NCBI GenBank assembly: GCA_947497485.1
Contig: CANMHB010000013.1
Span: 38,416 to 102,415, forward strand
Direction of reading: 5' to 3'
Origin: Flavobacteriales bacterium
GTDB lineage: Bacteria; Bacteroidota; Bacteroidia; Flavobacteriales_D; Crocinitomicaceae
DNA: 64,000 nucleotides
Shown: one piece after another, positions 9,505 to 18,584 of the stretch
Position numbering within the stretch: position 1 is the stretch's first letter
Layout of the letters: every line of letters begins with the position of its first letter
Made by a program: the position numbers and the translations under genes
Notes under the pieces: generated by a model
What the model was told of the DNA's origin: nothing
What the model saw: the letters and a program-made list of their open reading frames with translations, nothing else
The model's database searches: none

Positions 9505-10804
9505 TGATTCGCAAGGTTAAAAATGCGGCTATTATTATCAATATTCCACCGATTGTTACTGCTGCCATTCTTGAGCCATCAAGCCAATTTTCCATGATTT
9601 TTCCAAAAAACAAGGATGCTAATATTTCAGGCAAAACAATGAAAAAGTTGAAAATACCCATGTAAATTCCAATTTTATTTTGCGGCAAACATCCAGTAAG
9701 CATGGCGTATGGCATTGATAAGATACTACTCCATGCAATACCAACTAATCCCATCACGACAAAAAGCATCCAAACGTGATCTTTTCCACCCACAAAGTTG
9801 ATAAGGATTAAACCTATTCCACCTGCTATTAGACATATAAAATGTGTCAATTTCATAGAGAATTTTGATGCCAAAAAAGGAAGTAAAAGTGCAAACAAAA
9901 AGGTAATGATGTTCTCGAACGAATATGTAAGTCCGGCAAGATTTTGTCCTTCTGTGTACAAGGCTGTTCCTGGTTCACCACCATAAATATCAGCAGCGAC
10001 AGTTGGCGTATAGAAGAACCACATTAGAAACAATCCTGGCCAGGTCAAGAACTGAACAAGCGCTAATTGTTTCATTCGTTTAGGCATCTTTCTTAACGAT
10101 TCAATGATTTCACCAAATCCCGCCCCAAAACCTTTTGATTCTTCTTTCTTTTTTTCCTCAATTTCCAAATTAGTTGGAGGATATTCCTTGGATGTGAAAA
10201 CGGTATACAAAACAGCACCTAAAAAAGCAATTGATCCCAAATAGAAACTCCATTTGACATTATCTGCAACCTGACCTGATTGTCCAACGGAGGATACATT
10301 TAACCAATTTGTGAAGATCCAAGGTAGCGCAGAGGCAATGGTAGCGCCAAGTCCGATGAAAAAGCTCTGCATGGCAAAGCCTTTCGCACGTTGCTTTTCA
10401 GAAAGATTATCTGCAACGAAAGCGCGGAATGGTTCCATAGAAATATTTATAGAAGAATCAAGAATCCATAATAGACCTGCCGCCATCCAAAGTGAAGAAG
10501 AATTTGGCATCAAAATCAAACAAATTGAACTTAATATTGCTCCGATTAAAAAATAAGGTCTCCTGCGCCCAAGTTTTGGATGCCAAGTTCGATCACTCAT
10601 GTAGCCAATTATTGGTTGAACGAGCAGACCAGTGAGTGGTGCGGCAAGCCAAAGTGCTGGAATTTCCTCGGGTTTTGCGCCCAAATTTTCGTAAATCGAG
10701 CTCATATTTGCCATTTGGAGTCCCCAACCAAATTGGATTCCCATAAATCCGAAACTCATATTCCAGATTTGCCAAAAACTTAGTTCCGGTTTTGTGTTTT
10801 GCAT
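9488..10804 (-). CDS. MFS sugar transporter (GPH/SLC45-like), probable maltose permease
   Basis: 438 aa with about 12 hydrophobic segments. The N-terminal half carries WNMSFGFMGIQFGWGLQMAN and then IIGYMSDRTWHPKLGRRRPY, the loop 2-3 signature of the glycoside-pentoside-hexuronide and SLC45-type sucrose/maltose symporters. It lies between a periplasmic-type amylase and pgmB-GH65 in one operon, so the likely job is to carry maltose or short maltodextrins across the inner membrane to the cytoplasmic phosphorylase. Substrate is inferred from context. The stop codon overlaps the longest pgmB reading frame. Confidence 0.88.
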   Translation of the reverse strand: MQNTKPELSFWQIWNMSFGFMGIQFGWGLQMANMSSIYENLGAKPEEIPALWLAAPLTGLLVQPIIGYMSDRTWHPKLGRRRPYFLIGAILSSICLILMPNSSSLWMAAGLLWILDSSINISMEPFRAFVADNLSEKQRAKGFAMQSFFIGLGATIASALPWIFTNWLNVSSVGQSGQVADNVKWSFYLGSIAFLGAVLYTVFTSKEYPPTNLEIEEKKKEESKGFGAGFGEIIESLRKMPKRMKQLALVQFLTWPGLFLMWFFYTPTVAADIYGGEPGTALYTEGQNLAGLTYSFENIITFLFALLLPFLASKFSMKLTHFICLIAGGIGLILINFVGGKDHVWMLFVVMGLVGIAWSSILSMPYAMLTGCLPQNKIGIYMGIFNFFIVLPEILASLFFGKIMENWLDGSRMAAVTIGGILIIIAAFLTLRINEKSE

Positions 10805-10816
10805 GGCTATAATGAA

Positions 10817-12139
10817 TTATTTTGTGAATACCCTGAAGCCGTATGGTTCAATTTGTAAATTGACGGACGAGTTCAATTTCCGCTTCTTTTTTGAAAAAAG
10901 ATCGATGTATTTCCCTTTGATTTTAGAGGAGTTTATGGCAATAGTTTGAACTTTATCTGAAAAATTCAAAACGCAAAGAACCTGTTTCCCATCTTTCTCT
11001 CTTAAAAACGCAAGCGTTTTATTGGCATCATCTCCAATTAAAAACTCTGGAACTGATTCAGTTGCTCCGGTCCATAATGCAGGATGATTTTTATGCAATT
11101 TTAATAACTTGGAATAGAACGGAGTTAATTCCATTTTGGACCAATCAATCGTATCCTTTTCAAAAAACTTTAAACGTTTGGATAACTCAGCTTCTTGGCC
11201 ATTGTAAACTAATGGCATTCCGTCAATTAACGCCGCAAATACAGCAAAAGTTTTGTAGGATTTTCCCATCCGTTCCATTTCGGTTCCATTCCATGAGTTT
11301 TCATCATGATTGGATGTGAAATTCATTTTCATGTGTTCCTTTGGATAAGGATCGTTCTTGAAGAAGTTTATCAAATCAGTAACCTTTTTCTTGTCTTGGG
11401 CAACACCATTCATTATGTGATGAAGTTCCCAGCCGTAAGTCATATCAAAGGCTTTTGCCATTGGAACTTCTTCTGCTTCTGCGAGCATAAAAACTTTTTT
11501 CTCCTTATCCAGTTGTGTTCGCGTTTCAATCCAAAAATCGATTGGAACCCAACCTGCAACATCACATCGATAACCATCGATATCCGTTTCTTTAACCCAA
11601 AATTTCATGGCATCGATCATAGCAGCGCGCATCTCCTTGTTATCGTAATTTAGATCGGCTACATCCCACCAGTCTGTTCCAATTGTTGGCTGTAAGTTTC
11701 CAGCTGAATCTAAGGTATACCAATCCTTGTGACCTTGATCGACCCAAACGTTATCTGGTGAAGTGTGATTGGCAACCCAGTCGATGATAATTTTCATGTC
11801 GTTATCATGCACAATTTTCACCAATTCCTTAAAATCTGAAAGCGTTCCAAATTCCGGATTAACTGCTTTGTAATCCCTAACGGCGTAATAACTGCCAAGC
11901 GTACCTTTTCTGTTTTTCTCACCAATAGGATGAATAGGCATTAACCAAAGTATGTCAACCCCCATTTTTTTTAATCGCGGTATGTGGCTTGAAAAAGCTT
12001 TAAAGGTTCCTTCAGGTGTAAATTGACGAACATTGACTTCGTAAATTGTCGCTTTTTTCGACCATTCGGGAGAAATAGTTTGACTTGAAACCGAAAGGCT
12101 TATCAAGAAGCAGAAAAACCAAATCAACTTTGTTTTCAT
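10817..12139 (-). CDS. GH13 alpha-amylase family protein, exported
   Basis: 440 aa with an N-terminal signal peptide (MKTKLIWFFCFLISLSVSSQ). The GH13 regions are DWVANHT (near residue 120), GYRCDVAGWVP with the nucleophile Asp (near 193), MLAEAEE with the acid/base Glu (near 220) and FTSNHDEN (near 278). It is shorter than the terminal amylase of the operon and has no T9SS sorting domain, so it is predicted to be periplasmic, trimming maltodextrins that SusC brings in. It starts 4 bases after the kinase stop and is 12 bases ahead of the transporter. The exact specificity (amylase, neopullulanase or glucosidase) cannot be read from sequence alone. Confidence 0.9.
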   Translation of the reverse strand: MKTKLIWFFCFLISLSVSSQTISPEWSKKATIYEVNVRQFTPEGTFKAFSSHIPRLKKMGVDILWLMPIHPIGEKNRKGTLGSYYAVRDYKAVNPEFGTLSDFKELVKIVHDNDMKIIIDWVANHTSPDNVWVDQGHKDWYTLDSAGNLQPTIGTDWWDVADLNYDNKEMRAAMIDAMKFWVKETDIDGYRCDVAGWVPIDFWIETRTQLDKEKKVFMLAEAEEVPMAKAFDMTYGWELHHIMNGVAQDKKKVTDLINFFKNDPYPKEHMKMNFTSNHDENSWNGTEMERMGKSYKTFAVFAALIDGMPLVYNGQEAELSKRLKFFEKDTIDWSKMELTPFYSKLLKLHKNHPALWTGATESVPEFLIGDDANKTLAFLREKDGKQVLCVLNFSDKVQTIAINSSKIKGKYIDLFSKKKRKLNSSVNLQIEPYGFRVFTK

Positions 12140-12143
12140 TTTT

Positions 12144-13007
12144 TTAGCATATTTTTTCGTGAAGAACGTAATTCAAATGATATTCAACTAGAGATTCAAC
12201 AGGTCGACGAATGATTCTTCCGATGTTAATGTTGAATTCTTTGGCTGCTTCACGCAATTCCGCTTCAAAAATATCCGAAATAGAACCGACGAAATTCACC
12301 TCAACATCGCGGTAATTTTTAAAACAACAAACATGAATTTCCATGAATTTCTTGAAGCCATCGATCACCATATTTTTAACGAATTGATTTTCTTTATGCT
12401 TGGCAATAAAAGGCATAAATGACGCAATGAAAACATTTGCATTCGGTCGTTTGTATACAAATTCAATCAAATCATTCTTATCATATTGATAGGTTTGATT
12501 GAAGTCTTTTTCCATTTCTGCTGGCAATCTTTTGTACAAGTAACTTGATAGCAATTGTTTACCAAAAAAACTTCCGCTCCCTTCATCACCTAGAATATAA
12601 CCAAGAGCAGGAACCTCTTCAGATAGATTTGTTCCATCAAAGTAACAAGAATTCGATCCAGTGCCTAAGATACAGGATATCACTGGTCTGCCAGAATAGG
12701 TAGAATATGCACAAGCAAGCAAATCATGGTCAACTACAATTTCTGCATTTTTGAATACACGACTCAGACCAACTTTAACAATATTATTTAGTTCAGAGCT
12801 TGAACATCCAGCGCCATAGAAATAAATACCTTCCACACGATCGGATAGAGCTGCCAACTCTATATTTTTCTTTAATTCTTCTTCAATTAGGTCAGATGAA
12901 TGAAAATAAGGGTTGAACCCCATTGTCGAATAAAAACTTTGGCTATTTTTGTTTTCAATGAGAACCCAATCACTTTTTGTTGAACCACTTTCTACTACAA
13001 AATACAT
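12144..13007 (-). CDS. BadF/BadG-family sugar kinase (NAGK-like), likely glucokinase role
   Basis: 287 aa, ASKHA-fold kinase of the BadF/BadG/BcrA family to which eukaryotic N-acetylglucosamine kinase belongs. The N-terminal phosphate-1 loop reads ESGSTKSDWVLIE, the phosphate-2/adenosine region GTGSNSCYFDG, and the sugar-binding segment ALGYILGDEGSGSFFGKQLL. It is the first gene of the six-gene maltose operon, 4 bases before the amylase. Maltose phosphorylase releases one unphosphorylated glucose per cycle, so the natural inference is that this enzyme phosphorylates that glucose. Annotation pipelines would probably call it N-acetylglucosamine kinase. The operator described at 13034-13048 lies 26 bases upstream of its ATG. 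Confidence 0.85.
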   Translation of the reverse strand: MYFVVESGSTKSDWVLIENKNSQSFYSTMGFNPYFHSSDLIEEELKKNIELAALSDRVEGIYFYGAGCSSSELNNIVKVGLSRVFKNAEIVVDHDLLACAYSTYSGRPVISCILGTGSNSCYFDGTNLSEEVPALGYILGDEGSGSFFGKQLLSSYLYKRLPAEMEKDFNQTYQYDKNDLIEFVYKRPNANVFIASFMPFIAKHKENQFVKNMVIDGFKKFMEIHVCCFKNYRDVEVNFVGSISDIFEAELREAAKEFNINIGRIIRRPVESLVEYHLNYVLHEKIC

Positions 13008-13018
13008 AACTTTAAGGA

Positions 13019-13026
13019 TAAAATTA
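13019..13026 (-). promoter_or_regulatory. Candidate -7 box (TAATTTTA) of the kinase-maltose operon
   Basis: On the minus strand this reads TAATTTTA, one mismatch from TAnnTTTG. It sits 7 bases from the 15-bp operator, the same spacing as between the gapA -7 box and its operator. A perfect TATATTTG on the minus strand at 13052-13059 is an alternative, in which case the operator would cover the transcription start. Confidence 0.35.
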
Positions 13027-13033
13027 TATCAAT

Positions 13034-13048
13034 GTGTCATTTTTACAC
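13034..13048. promoter_or_regulatory. Operator copy 1 (RTGTNAAAATGACAC), between kinase operon and regulator
   Basis: The plus strand reads GTGTCATTTTTACAC; its complement GTGTAAAAATGACAC aligns without gaps to the sites before susC and gapA. The arms GTGT and ACAC form an inverted repeat. The site lies in the 80-base gap between the divergent kinase operon and the Nudix-type regulator, so it could control both. Confidence 0.7.
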
Positions 13049-13087
13049 TTTCAAATATAATCAATTTAGCATAAACATACCAATTAT

Positions 13088-13831
13088 ATGTTAAAAAAAA
13101 ACCAATCTGAATTAAATCCCAACGTATCAGTCGACTGTGTGATATTCGGTTTTGATATGGAAAATCTGACCGTATTACTAATAGACCGGGGAAAAAATAA
13201 ATATCCAGGATCACGTATGGCGCTGCCAGGAAATCTTATTTACAATGATGAAAACTTGGATGAAGCGGCGAATCGTGTGTTAGAGGAACTAACTGGGTTG
13301 AATAATATTTACCTTGAACAACTAGGTGCGTTTGGAGACCCAAATCGAATTTGTAAAGAATCAGATCGTGAATGGTTAAAATCAATTCGTGCTGAACCGG
13401 AAGCTAGAGTAATTACTATTGCCTATGTTTCGTTGGTTCAAATTTCAGATTATACTCCTCATGCATCCTCGTTTGCTCAATCCGCTGGTTGGGCTCTTGT
13501 AAAAGAAATTCACGAGTTGGCATTTGACCATTATGAAATTTTGCAAGCAGCGAAGGAGAAACTAAAGGAAAAAATAAAAATACAACCTATTGGATTTAAT
13601 TTATTGCCAGAGAAATTTACGTTAAGTCAATTGCATCGATTGTATGAATCTGTCCTAGATAAACCTTTAGATAAAAGAAATTTCAGAAGAAAAATCCTCA
13701 AACTTGGAATTTTGACAAACCTCAAAGAAAAGCAGAAGGGAGTTCCTCACAAACCTTCAGAATTATATAAGTTCAATGAGGAAAGATACTTAGAACTTTC
13801 GCAAACAGGTTACGATAATTTCGGGTTTTAA
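13088..13831 (+). CDS. NrtR/AraR-like Nudix-domain transcriptional regulator
   Basis: 247 aa. Residues about 12-150 are a Nudix-like domain; about 160-240 form the winged-helix region of NrtR-type regulators (FTLSQLHRLYESVLDKPLDK, then RNFRRKILKLGIL). The Nudix box is degenerate: AANRVLEELTGL lacks the second Glu of the usual RE pair and the second Glu of the EE pair. Loss of these metal ligands fits a ligand-sensing rather than hydrolytic role, as in AraR of Bacteroides, which belongs to this family. It is divergent from the maltose operon, with a shared operator, and converges on susD with a 12-base gap. I infer it controls the starch/maltose locus; the ligand is unknown (perhaps maltose, glucose or a sugar phosphate). 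Confidence 0.88.
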   Translation: MLKKNQSELNPNVSVDCVIFGFDMENLTVLLIDRGKNKYPGSRMALPGNLIYNDENLDEAANRVLEELTGLNNIYLEQLGAFGDPNRICKESDREWLKSIRAEPEARVITIAYVSLVQISDYTPHASSFAQSAGWALVKEIHELAFDHYEILQAAKEKLKEKIKIQPIGFNLLPEKFTLSQLHRLYESVLDKPLDKRNFRRKILKLGILTNLKEKQKGVPHKPSELYKFNEERYLELSQTGYDNFGF

Positions 13832-13843
13832 TTCAACCTTAAA

Positions 13844-15430
13844 TTAATATCCTGGATTTTGCGACAGATTCGGATTTAAAATCAAATCAGCATTCGGGAT
13901 TGGATAGAGATTTCTATAAGCATCAATGGCAATTCCATCCACTTCGCCGCCTTTGAATGACCATAAATAGTCTCCTCCAGTAAATTTACCAAATCGAATT
14001 AAATCTGTTCTTCTTGTAGCTTCCCAACTCAATTCGCGGGCTCTTTCATCTAAGATATCATCCAACGTTAAACTTGAGAAGTTAAATGCACTTGTTGAAT
14101 AGGCTCTCGTTCGAATTGCATTGATATATTGAAGTGCTGTTGACTGATCACCCAATCTATAACTAGATTCTGCTAACATAAGATATACATCAGCTAAGCG
14201 AAACATCGGAAAGTCGATATCTACGAAAGGTGAGGCTGCATTGTTGGAACCATTTTGCCCTGCTTTAGTTTTGTTCTTATATTTAGGAAAAGCATATCCG
14301 TATTTGAATTGAGCTAAATGGCTTGCCTCAGTGAAATTCAAGATTTGACCGTTCGTATAAAACATATACCTCGAATCAAGTGTTGAGTCTTGAAATTTAT
14401 TGACAAATTGCGGCGTTGTTCTTAATCCTCCCCAGTTTCCATTTACGCCATAGTTTGAAGGAACCATAGTTCCGCCAATTGCACCATTTACGAGGTATAT
14501 TGTACCTCCATAAGCTTGAGCATACAAGCCGTCATAGACCACTGGAAATATTATTTCAGGAGAAGTATGATTATCAGCTAAAAAGATGTCTTGATAAACA
14601 TCGTCTAACTGAAAAGCGTTTGAATTTATTACCTTTTCAGAATAGGTTTTACAGTCAGAGTATCTTGCGTTCCCAGTATAAACCTCTGCATTTAAGTACA
14701 TTTTAGCAAGAAGTGTCTGTGCAGCAGCATTTGTTGCTCTTCCATAAGGTGCTTCACCGGGTGATAAAAGTAAATCTTCAATTGCCTTGATTTCACTTTC
14801 GATGTAATTAAATAGAGAAGTTCGATCTATTTGCTCTGGTTGAAATGCTCCAACACGATCATTTTCATCAACAAAAGGTACATTTCCAAATAAATCCATT
14901 GCATGGTAATAGGATAGTGCTCGTAAATAACGGGCTTCTGCACGGTAGATATTAATTCGATCAATGTCCGCTTGACTGAAACCACGTTCAATTAATTTTT
15001 CTTCACGAGCTTGCCAAATGAATTCATTACAAAGCGTAATTTGGTAGTAAATTCTGTAATACATTCCTTTTATCCAACCATCATCGGCTGTCCATTCACT
15101 TTTGTTCATAGCAGGGATTCCCGGATCTGACCAGCCACAAACTGCTTCATCTGTTGGTAATTCTTGTAAATTCCAAAGCACGCGAACGTATGCTGAAAAA
15201 CCTTCATCGATTCCTGCAATATCTCCTTGTCCAGCAGGCCCTTGAATTCCAGTCATTGACAAACCAGAGTACAATTTCGCAAGAACATTGATGTAATTAT
15301 TCGGATCTCCATAGACTTTTTCAGCATTTAAACCATATTTCGGTGTTTGATTCAATTGTTTTTTACAAGCTGTAAAAAGTATCAAAGCACTAAAAATGAA
15401 TAGTCCTGTTTTTAAAACTCCTTTTTTCAT
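13844..15430 (-). CDS. SusD/RagB-family starch-binding outer membrane lipoprotein
   Basis: 528 aa. Lipoprotein signal: a hydrophobic stretch ending in LFTAC, giving an acylated Cys near residue 22. The TPR-rich N-terminal part and the C-terminal SusD domain follow, with the family's typical features IYRAEARYLRALSYYHAMDL, FPMFRLADVYLMLAE and the ending YPIPNADLILNPNLSQNPGY. It forms the lid over the SusC channel and binds glycans at the cell surface. It starts 12 bases after susC, clearly in the same operon. The neighbouring amylases and glucosidase point to alpha-glucans as ligand. There is no SusE or SusF gene next to it. The 3' end meets the regulator gene with only 12 bases between the stops and no clear terminator. 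Confidence 0.93.
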   Translation of the reverse strand: MKKGVLKTGLFIFSALILFTACKKQLNQTPKYGLNAEKVYGDPNNYINVLAKLYSGLSMTGIQGPAGQGDIAGIDEGFSAYVRVLWNLQELPTDEAVCGWSDPGIPAMNKSEWTADDGWIKGMYYRIYYQITLCNEFIWQAREEKLIERGFSQADIDRINIYRAEARYLRALSYYHAMDLFGNVPFVDENDRVGAFQPEQIDRTSLFNYIESEIKAIEDLLLSPGEAPYGRATNAAAQTLLAKMYLNAEVYTGNARYSDCKTYSEKVINSNAFQLDDVYQDIFLADNHTSPEIIFPVVYDGLYAQAYGGTIYLVNGAIGGTMVPSNYGVNGNWGGLRTTPQFVNKFQDSTLDSRYMFYTNGQILNFTEASHLAQFKYGYAFPKYKNKTKAGQNGSNNAASPFVDIDFPMFRLADVYLMLAESSYRLGDQSTALQYINAIRTRAYSTSAFNFSSLTLDDILDERARELSWEATRRTDLIRFGKFTGGDYLWSFKGGEVDGIAIDAYRNLYPIPNADLILNPNLSQNPGY

Positions 15431-15442
15431 AACTCTAATTTA

Positions 15443-18400
15443 TTAAAAGTTAAAAGTTAAATTCAATGAATACATTCGAGGTCTCGGATAAATATTGTTA
15501 TCGATTCCACCACCAATTTCTGGATCAAGTCCTGAATAATTCGTGAAAACAAATACGTTGTTCACTACCAAATTTGCGTTTAAACCTACTTTATTGTTGA
15601 ATGCCTTAATTTTGCCAAAGTTGTATCCAACATTAAAATAATCTATTCTCAAAAAGTCAGCTCTTTCTAAATAATGGTCGCTTAACAACTGATTTGTAGC
15701 CACTTTTTGAATTTCATCCTCGTAATAAAGTGAGCTGATGTTATTCAGAAATCCTTGCGTTCCATTTAAAGACTGAAACGTACCTGCATTTGAATGAATA
15801 TTATTATATATATAACCACCAAGTTCACTTCGCATTGACATGCCGAATGTCCATTTTTTGTATTGATAGTTTAGGGATAAACCGAGAAACCAATCAGCCG
15901 CGGCCTTATTATTAATGTATCTGTCTTTGATGTTGATAACGCCGTCGCCATTCCGATCTGCATATGCATGGATATCTTTCCATTTGTCTGCAGTTGTAAT
16001 TTGACCATCATTATTTATATCAATATCTGCCTGCTGACCAACTTGAACGGGAGAGCCGTCTTCGTGATATAACTGTTCGTAAACCAAAAATGAATAGGTT
16101 GGATAATCTACACGATGCACTTGAATTGTATTACCAATTCCTCCTGAAATTCCTCCTACCTGCACACCAACGGAATTTTCATCCTCTATTTGAGATAATT
16201 TTATTACTCGATTTATGTTTCTTGAGGCATTACCCATGATATCAAGTCGTGAATCCTTGTTTGCAAATACACCAGCATTAAAAGAAAATTCAATTCCTGT
16301 GTTGCTTAAGCTTCCGACGTTGGTGAGAATTTCATTTGTAAAGTTAGTTCCAGCAGCTACTGGTACAACAGCAAGTAGGTCAGAAGTGATTTTTTGGTAT
16401 ATGTCAATTGAACCTGAAAAGCGATCTTTTAATATTCCAAAGTCAATACCAATATTGTAAGATTTTGTCTGCTCCCAACGCAAATTTGCATCAAAACCGG
16501 ATGGCCTTAGGACTAATAGGGTATCAGGGCCAAAAATATATTGAGCTGTTTGAGTTCCAACGAAATAATTGGAAATGTAAGCATAATCTCCAATTCCGTC
16601 TTGTTGACCGGTAACACCATAACCTGCTCTAACTTTTAACATATTGATATATTTGATGTTGTTTTTGAAAAAAGCTTCGTCTGAAATAATCCATGCAGCA
16701 GAAACAGCAGGAAAAAGTCCCCAGCGTGCCTCTGGGCTAAAACGAGATGAACCATCATAGCGAAGTGATGCGTTCAATACATAGCGGTCTTTAATTGTAG
16801 CAATTCCTCTTGAATAGAATGATAAAATTGAATTTTTCGTGTAAAATGGAAATTCAGCTGCAGGTCCAATTATGGAATCTTTAGCTTGATTATAGGTTGC
16901 CCAATTTGGACTCGAAGAATACCAATCTTGGTATGAATATCCGGCAGTTAAATCTAAAACTAAAAATTGATTATTTGAACCGTTGCCATTGTTGTAGTTA
17001 AAATAAGCCTCTAACAATTTATTTCCTTTGTTACTTCGATATTGATTATAAGATCCTTCTGTGAAAAATCCTGAAGCTGAAGTACTAGTGGTTGACGCAA
17101 AACCTGAACCTTCAGATTGATCAATTCCACCGTTAATTACTGCTTTTAAACCATTAATAAATGGTAATTTGTAAGTAACCTTTGCATTTCCAATGAATCT
17201 CCAAACGTCGCTTAAATCTTCACGTTGCATTAATAGACCAAGCGGATTTTTTGCTGCTAATGTATTTGGTTTACCACTATTGTTTAACCATTCGTAATAA
17301 CCTCCATATGTTGAGGTATCAGAATAAATGGGTTGTGTTGGGTCGAAATAGGCGGCACCCAATGCTCCTCTGTTTGCAAAAAATGAGCGCGTATTAACTA
17401 ATTTGCTATTTACCTCCAATTGAAGATTATTATCAAAAAACGAAGGAGTCATATTTAAGGTAACCGAATTTCTCACAAATTGATCTCGCTTTAAAACCCC
17501 ATTTTCCAATCGATTTCCAAATGACAGGCGATATGGAAAGTTCTTAATACCACCAGTCAATGAAATGTTATTATCGGTAACATATGCTGGTCGAAAAACC
17601 ACCCGTTGCCAATCCGTATTCGCATTTCCCAATAAAGCAATTTGAGCAGGATTTCCTATTCGATTAACGAGATTTCTAAGACTGTCACCACTTAATACAT
17701 CAGCATATTTGGCAACTGTTGAAAGCGAATGTTTGGTGTCAAAAACAACTTTCAAGGGAGCATTTCCTGAACTACCTTTTTTAGTTGTAATAATGATTAC
17801 ACCATTTGCAGCCCTTGAACCGTAAATGGCAGTTGCCGACGCATCTTTCAAAACCACGAAAGAAGCGATATCATTGGGATTAATCAAGGAAAGTGGATTA
17901 GCCGCACCAGCAATTCCTCCGTTATCTAATGGGACACCATCAACAACAATTAAAGGATCGTTACTTGCATTGATAGAAGTTCCTCCTCTAAGTCTTAACG
18001 TACTTCCGGAACCAGGAGCACCATCATTCGTATTGATTTTTAACCCAGATACTTTACCCATGATAAGTTGCTCTGGGGTTGACATTGATCCTTGTGTAAA
18101 GTTCTTTTCATTTATTACGACAGCGGATCCTGTTAAATCTTTCGTTCGAGTAGTTCCGTATCCAATAATTACAACTTCTTCCAATTCTTTTGACTTGGTT
18201 AGCGTAACATTTTTCTCTAGTATTTGATTCGCGGAAATTGAAATATTCTCGGTTAAGGTTTCCAATCCAAAATACTTAAATGTCAAAACATAGCTACCAG
18301 GCTGAACATTATCTATTTGATATGCTCCAGTTTCACTTGTTTTAGAACCCAAACCTTTTCCTTCGAGAACAACTGTCGCGTTGAAAATCGGATTACCCTC

Positions 18401-18505
18401 AGAATCAGTAACAATTCCTTTTATCGTTGCATTTTGAGCGAATGAATATAAACTGAAAATCAGAAATATCGCAGAAAATAATGGTATTTTAAAATTGTTT
18501 TTCAT
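15443..18505 (-). CDS. SusC/RagA-family TonB-dependent transporter
   Basis: 1020 aa. Signal peptide about 1-23, then a carboxypeptidase-regulatory-like beta domain (about 25-110, GIVTDSEGNPIFNATVVLEG), the SusC signature region EEVVIIGYGTTRTKDLTGSA, a plug domain with ASATAIYGSRAANGVIIITTK, and a 22-strand barrel ending in YSLNLTFNF. Two DxNxDG-type loops near the C-terminal third (DINNDGQITTAD, DRNGDGVINIKD) resemble calcium-binding loops often seen in SusC proteins. With SusD downstream it forms an energy-dependent glycan importer of the outer membrane. The upstream region carries operator copy 2 and a weak -7 box, so it should be regulated with the maltose operon. Confidence 0.94.
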   Translation of the reverse strand: MKNNFKIPLFSAIFLIFSLYSFAQNATIKGIVTDSEGNPIFNATVVLEGKGLGSKTSETGAYQIDNVQPGSYVLTFKYFGLETLTENISISANQILEKNVTLTKSKELEEVVIIGYGTTRTKDLTGSAVVINEKNFTQGSMSTPEQLIMGKVSGLKINTNDGAPGSGSTLRLRGGTSINASNDPLIVVDGVPLDNGGIAGAANPLSLINPNDIASFVVLKDASATAIYGSRAANGVIIITTKKGSSGNAPLKVVFDTKHSLSTVAKYADVLSGDSLRNLVNRIGNPAQIALLGNANTDWQRVVFRPAYVTDNNISLTGGIKNFPYRLSFGNRLENGVLKRDQFVRNSVTLNMTPSFFDNNLQLEVNSKLVNTRSFFANRGALGAAYFDPTQPIYSDTSTYGGYYEWLNNSGKPNTLAAKNPLGLLMQREDLSDVWRFIGNAKVTYKLPFINGLKAVINGGIDQSEGSGFASTTSTSASGFFTEGSYNQYRSNKGNKLLEAYFNYNNGNGSNNQFLVLDLTAGYSYQDWYSSSPNWATYNQAKDSIIGPAAEFPFYTKNSILSFYSRGIATIKDRYVLNASLRYDGSSRFSPEARWGLFPAVSAAWIISDEAFFKNNIKYINMLKVRAGYGVTGQQDGIGDYAYISNYFVGTQTAQYIFGPDTLLVLRPSGFDANLRWEQTKSYNIGIDFGILKDRFSGSIDIYQKITSDLLAVVPVAAGTNFTNEILTNVGSLSNTGIEFSFNAGVFANKDSRLDIMGNASRNINRVIKLSQIEDENSVGVQVGGISGGIGNTIQVHRVDYPTYSFLVYEQLYHEDGSPVQVGQQADIDINNDGQITTADKWKDIHAYADRNGDGVINIKDRYINNKAAADWFLGLSLNYQYKKWTFGMSMRSELGGYIYNNIHSNAGTFQSLNGTQGFLNNISSLYYEDEIQKVATNQLLSDHYLERADFLRIDYFNVGYNFGKIKAFNNKVGLNANLVVNNVFVFTNYSGLDPEIGGGIDNNIYPRPRMYSLNLTFNF

Positions 18506-18537
18506 AAAAATGAGATTAAAACCAACTTAATTAAGTG

Positions 18538-18545
18538 TAAATATA
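18538..18545 (-). promoter_or_regulatory. Candidate -7 box (TATATTTA) of susC
   Basis: The minus strand reads TATATTTA, one mismatch from TAnnTTTG, 32 bases before the susC ATG. The operator at 18561-18575 starts 15 bases further upstream, where the -33 element would be. Confidence 0.4.
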
Positions 18546-18560
18546 TTTTTTATTTTATAA

Positions 18561-18575
18561 ATGTCAAAATGACAC
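18561..18575. promoter_or_regulatory. Operator copy 2 (RTGTNAAAATGACAC), upstream of susC
   Basis: ATGTCAAAATGACAC contains the perfect inverted repeat TGTCA-AAA-TGACA. It lies 55 bases upstream of the susC start, in the 79-base gap between GH31 and susC. It aligns without gaps to copies 1 and 3. Confidence 0.72.
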
Positions 18576-18584
18576 AAACAAAAT

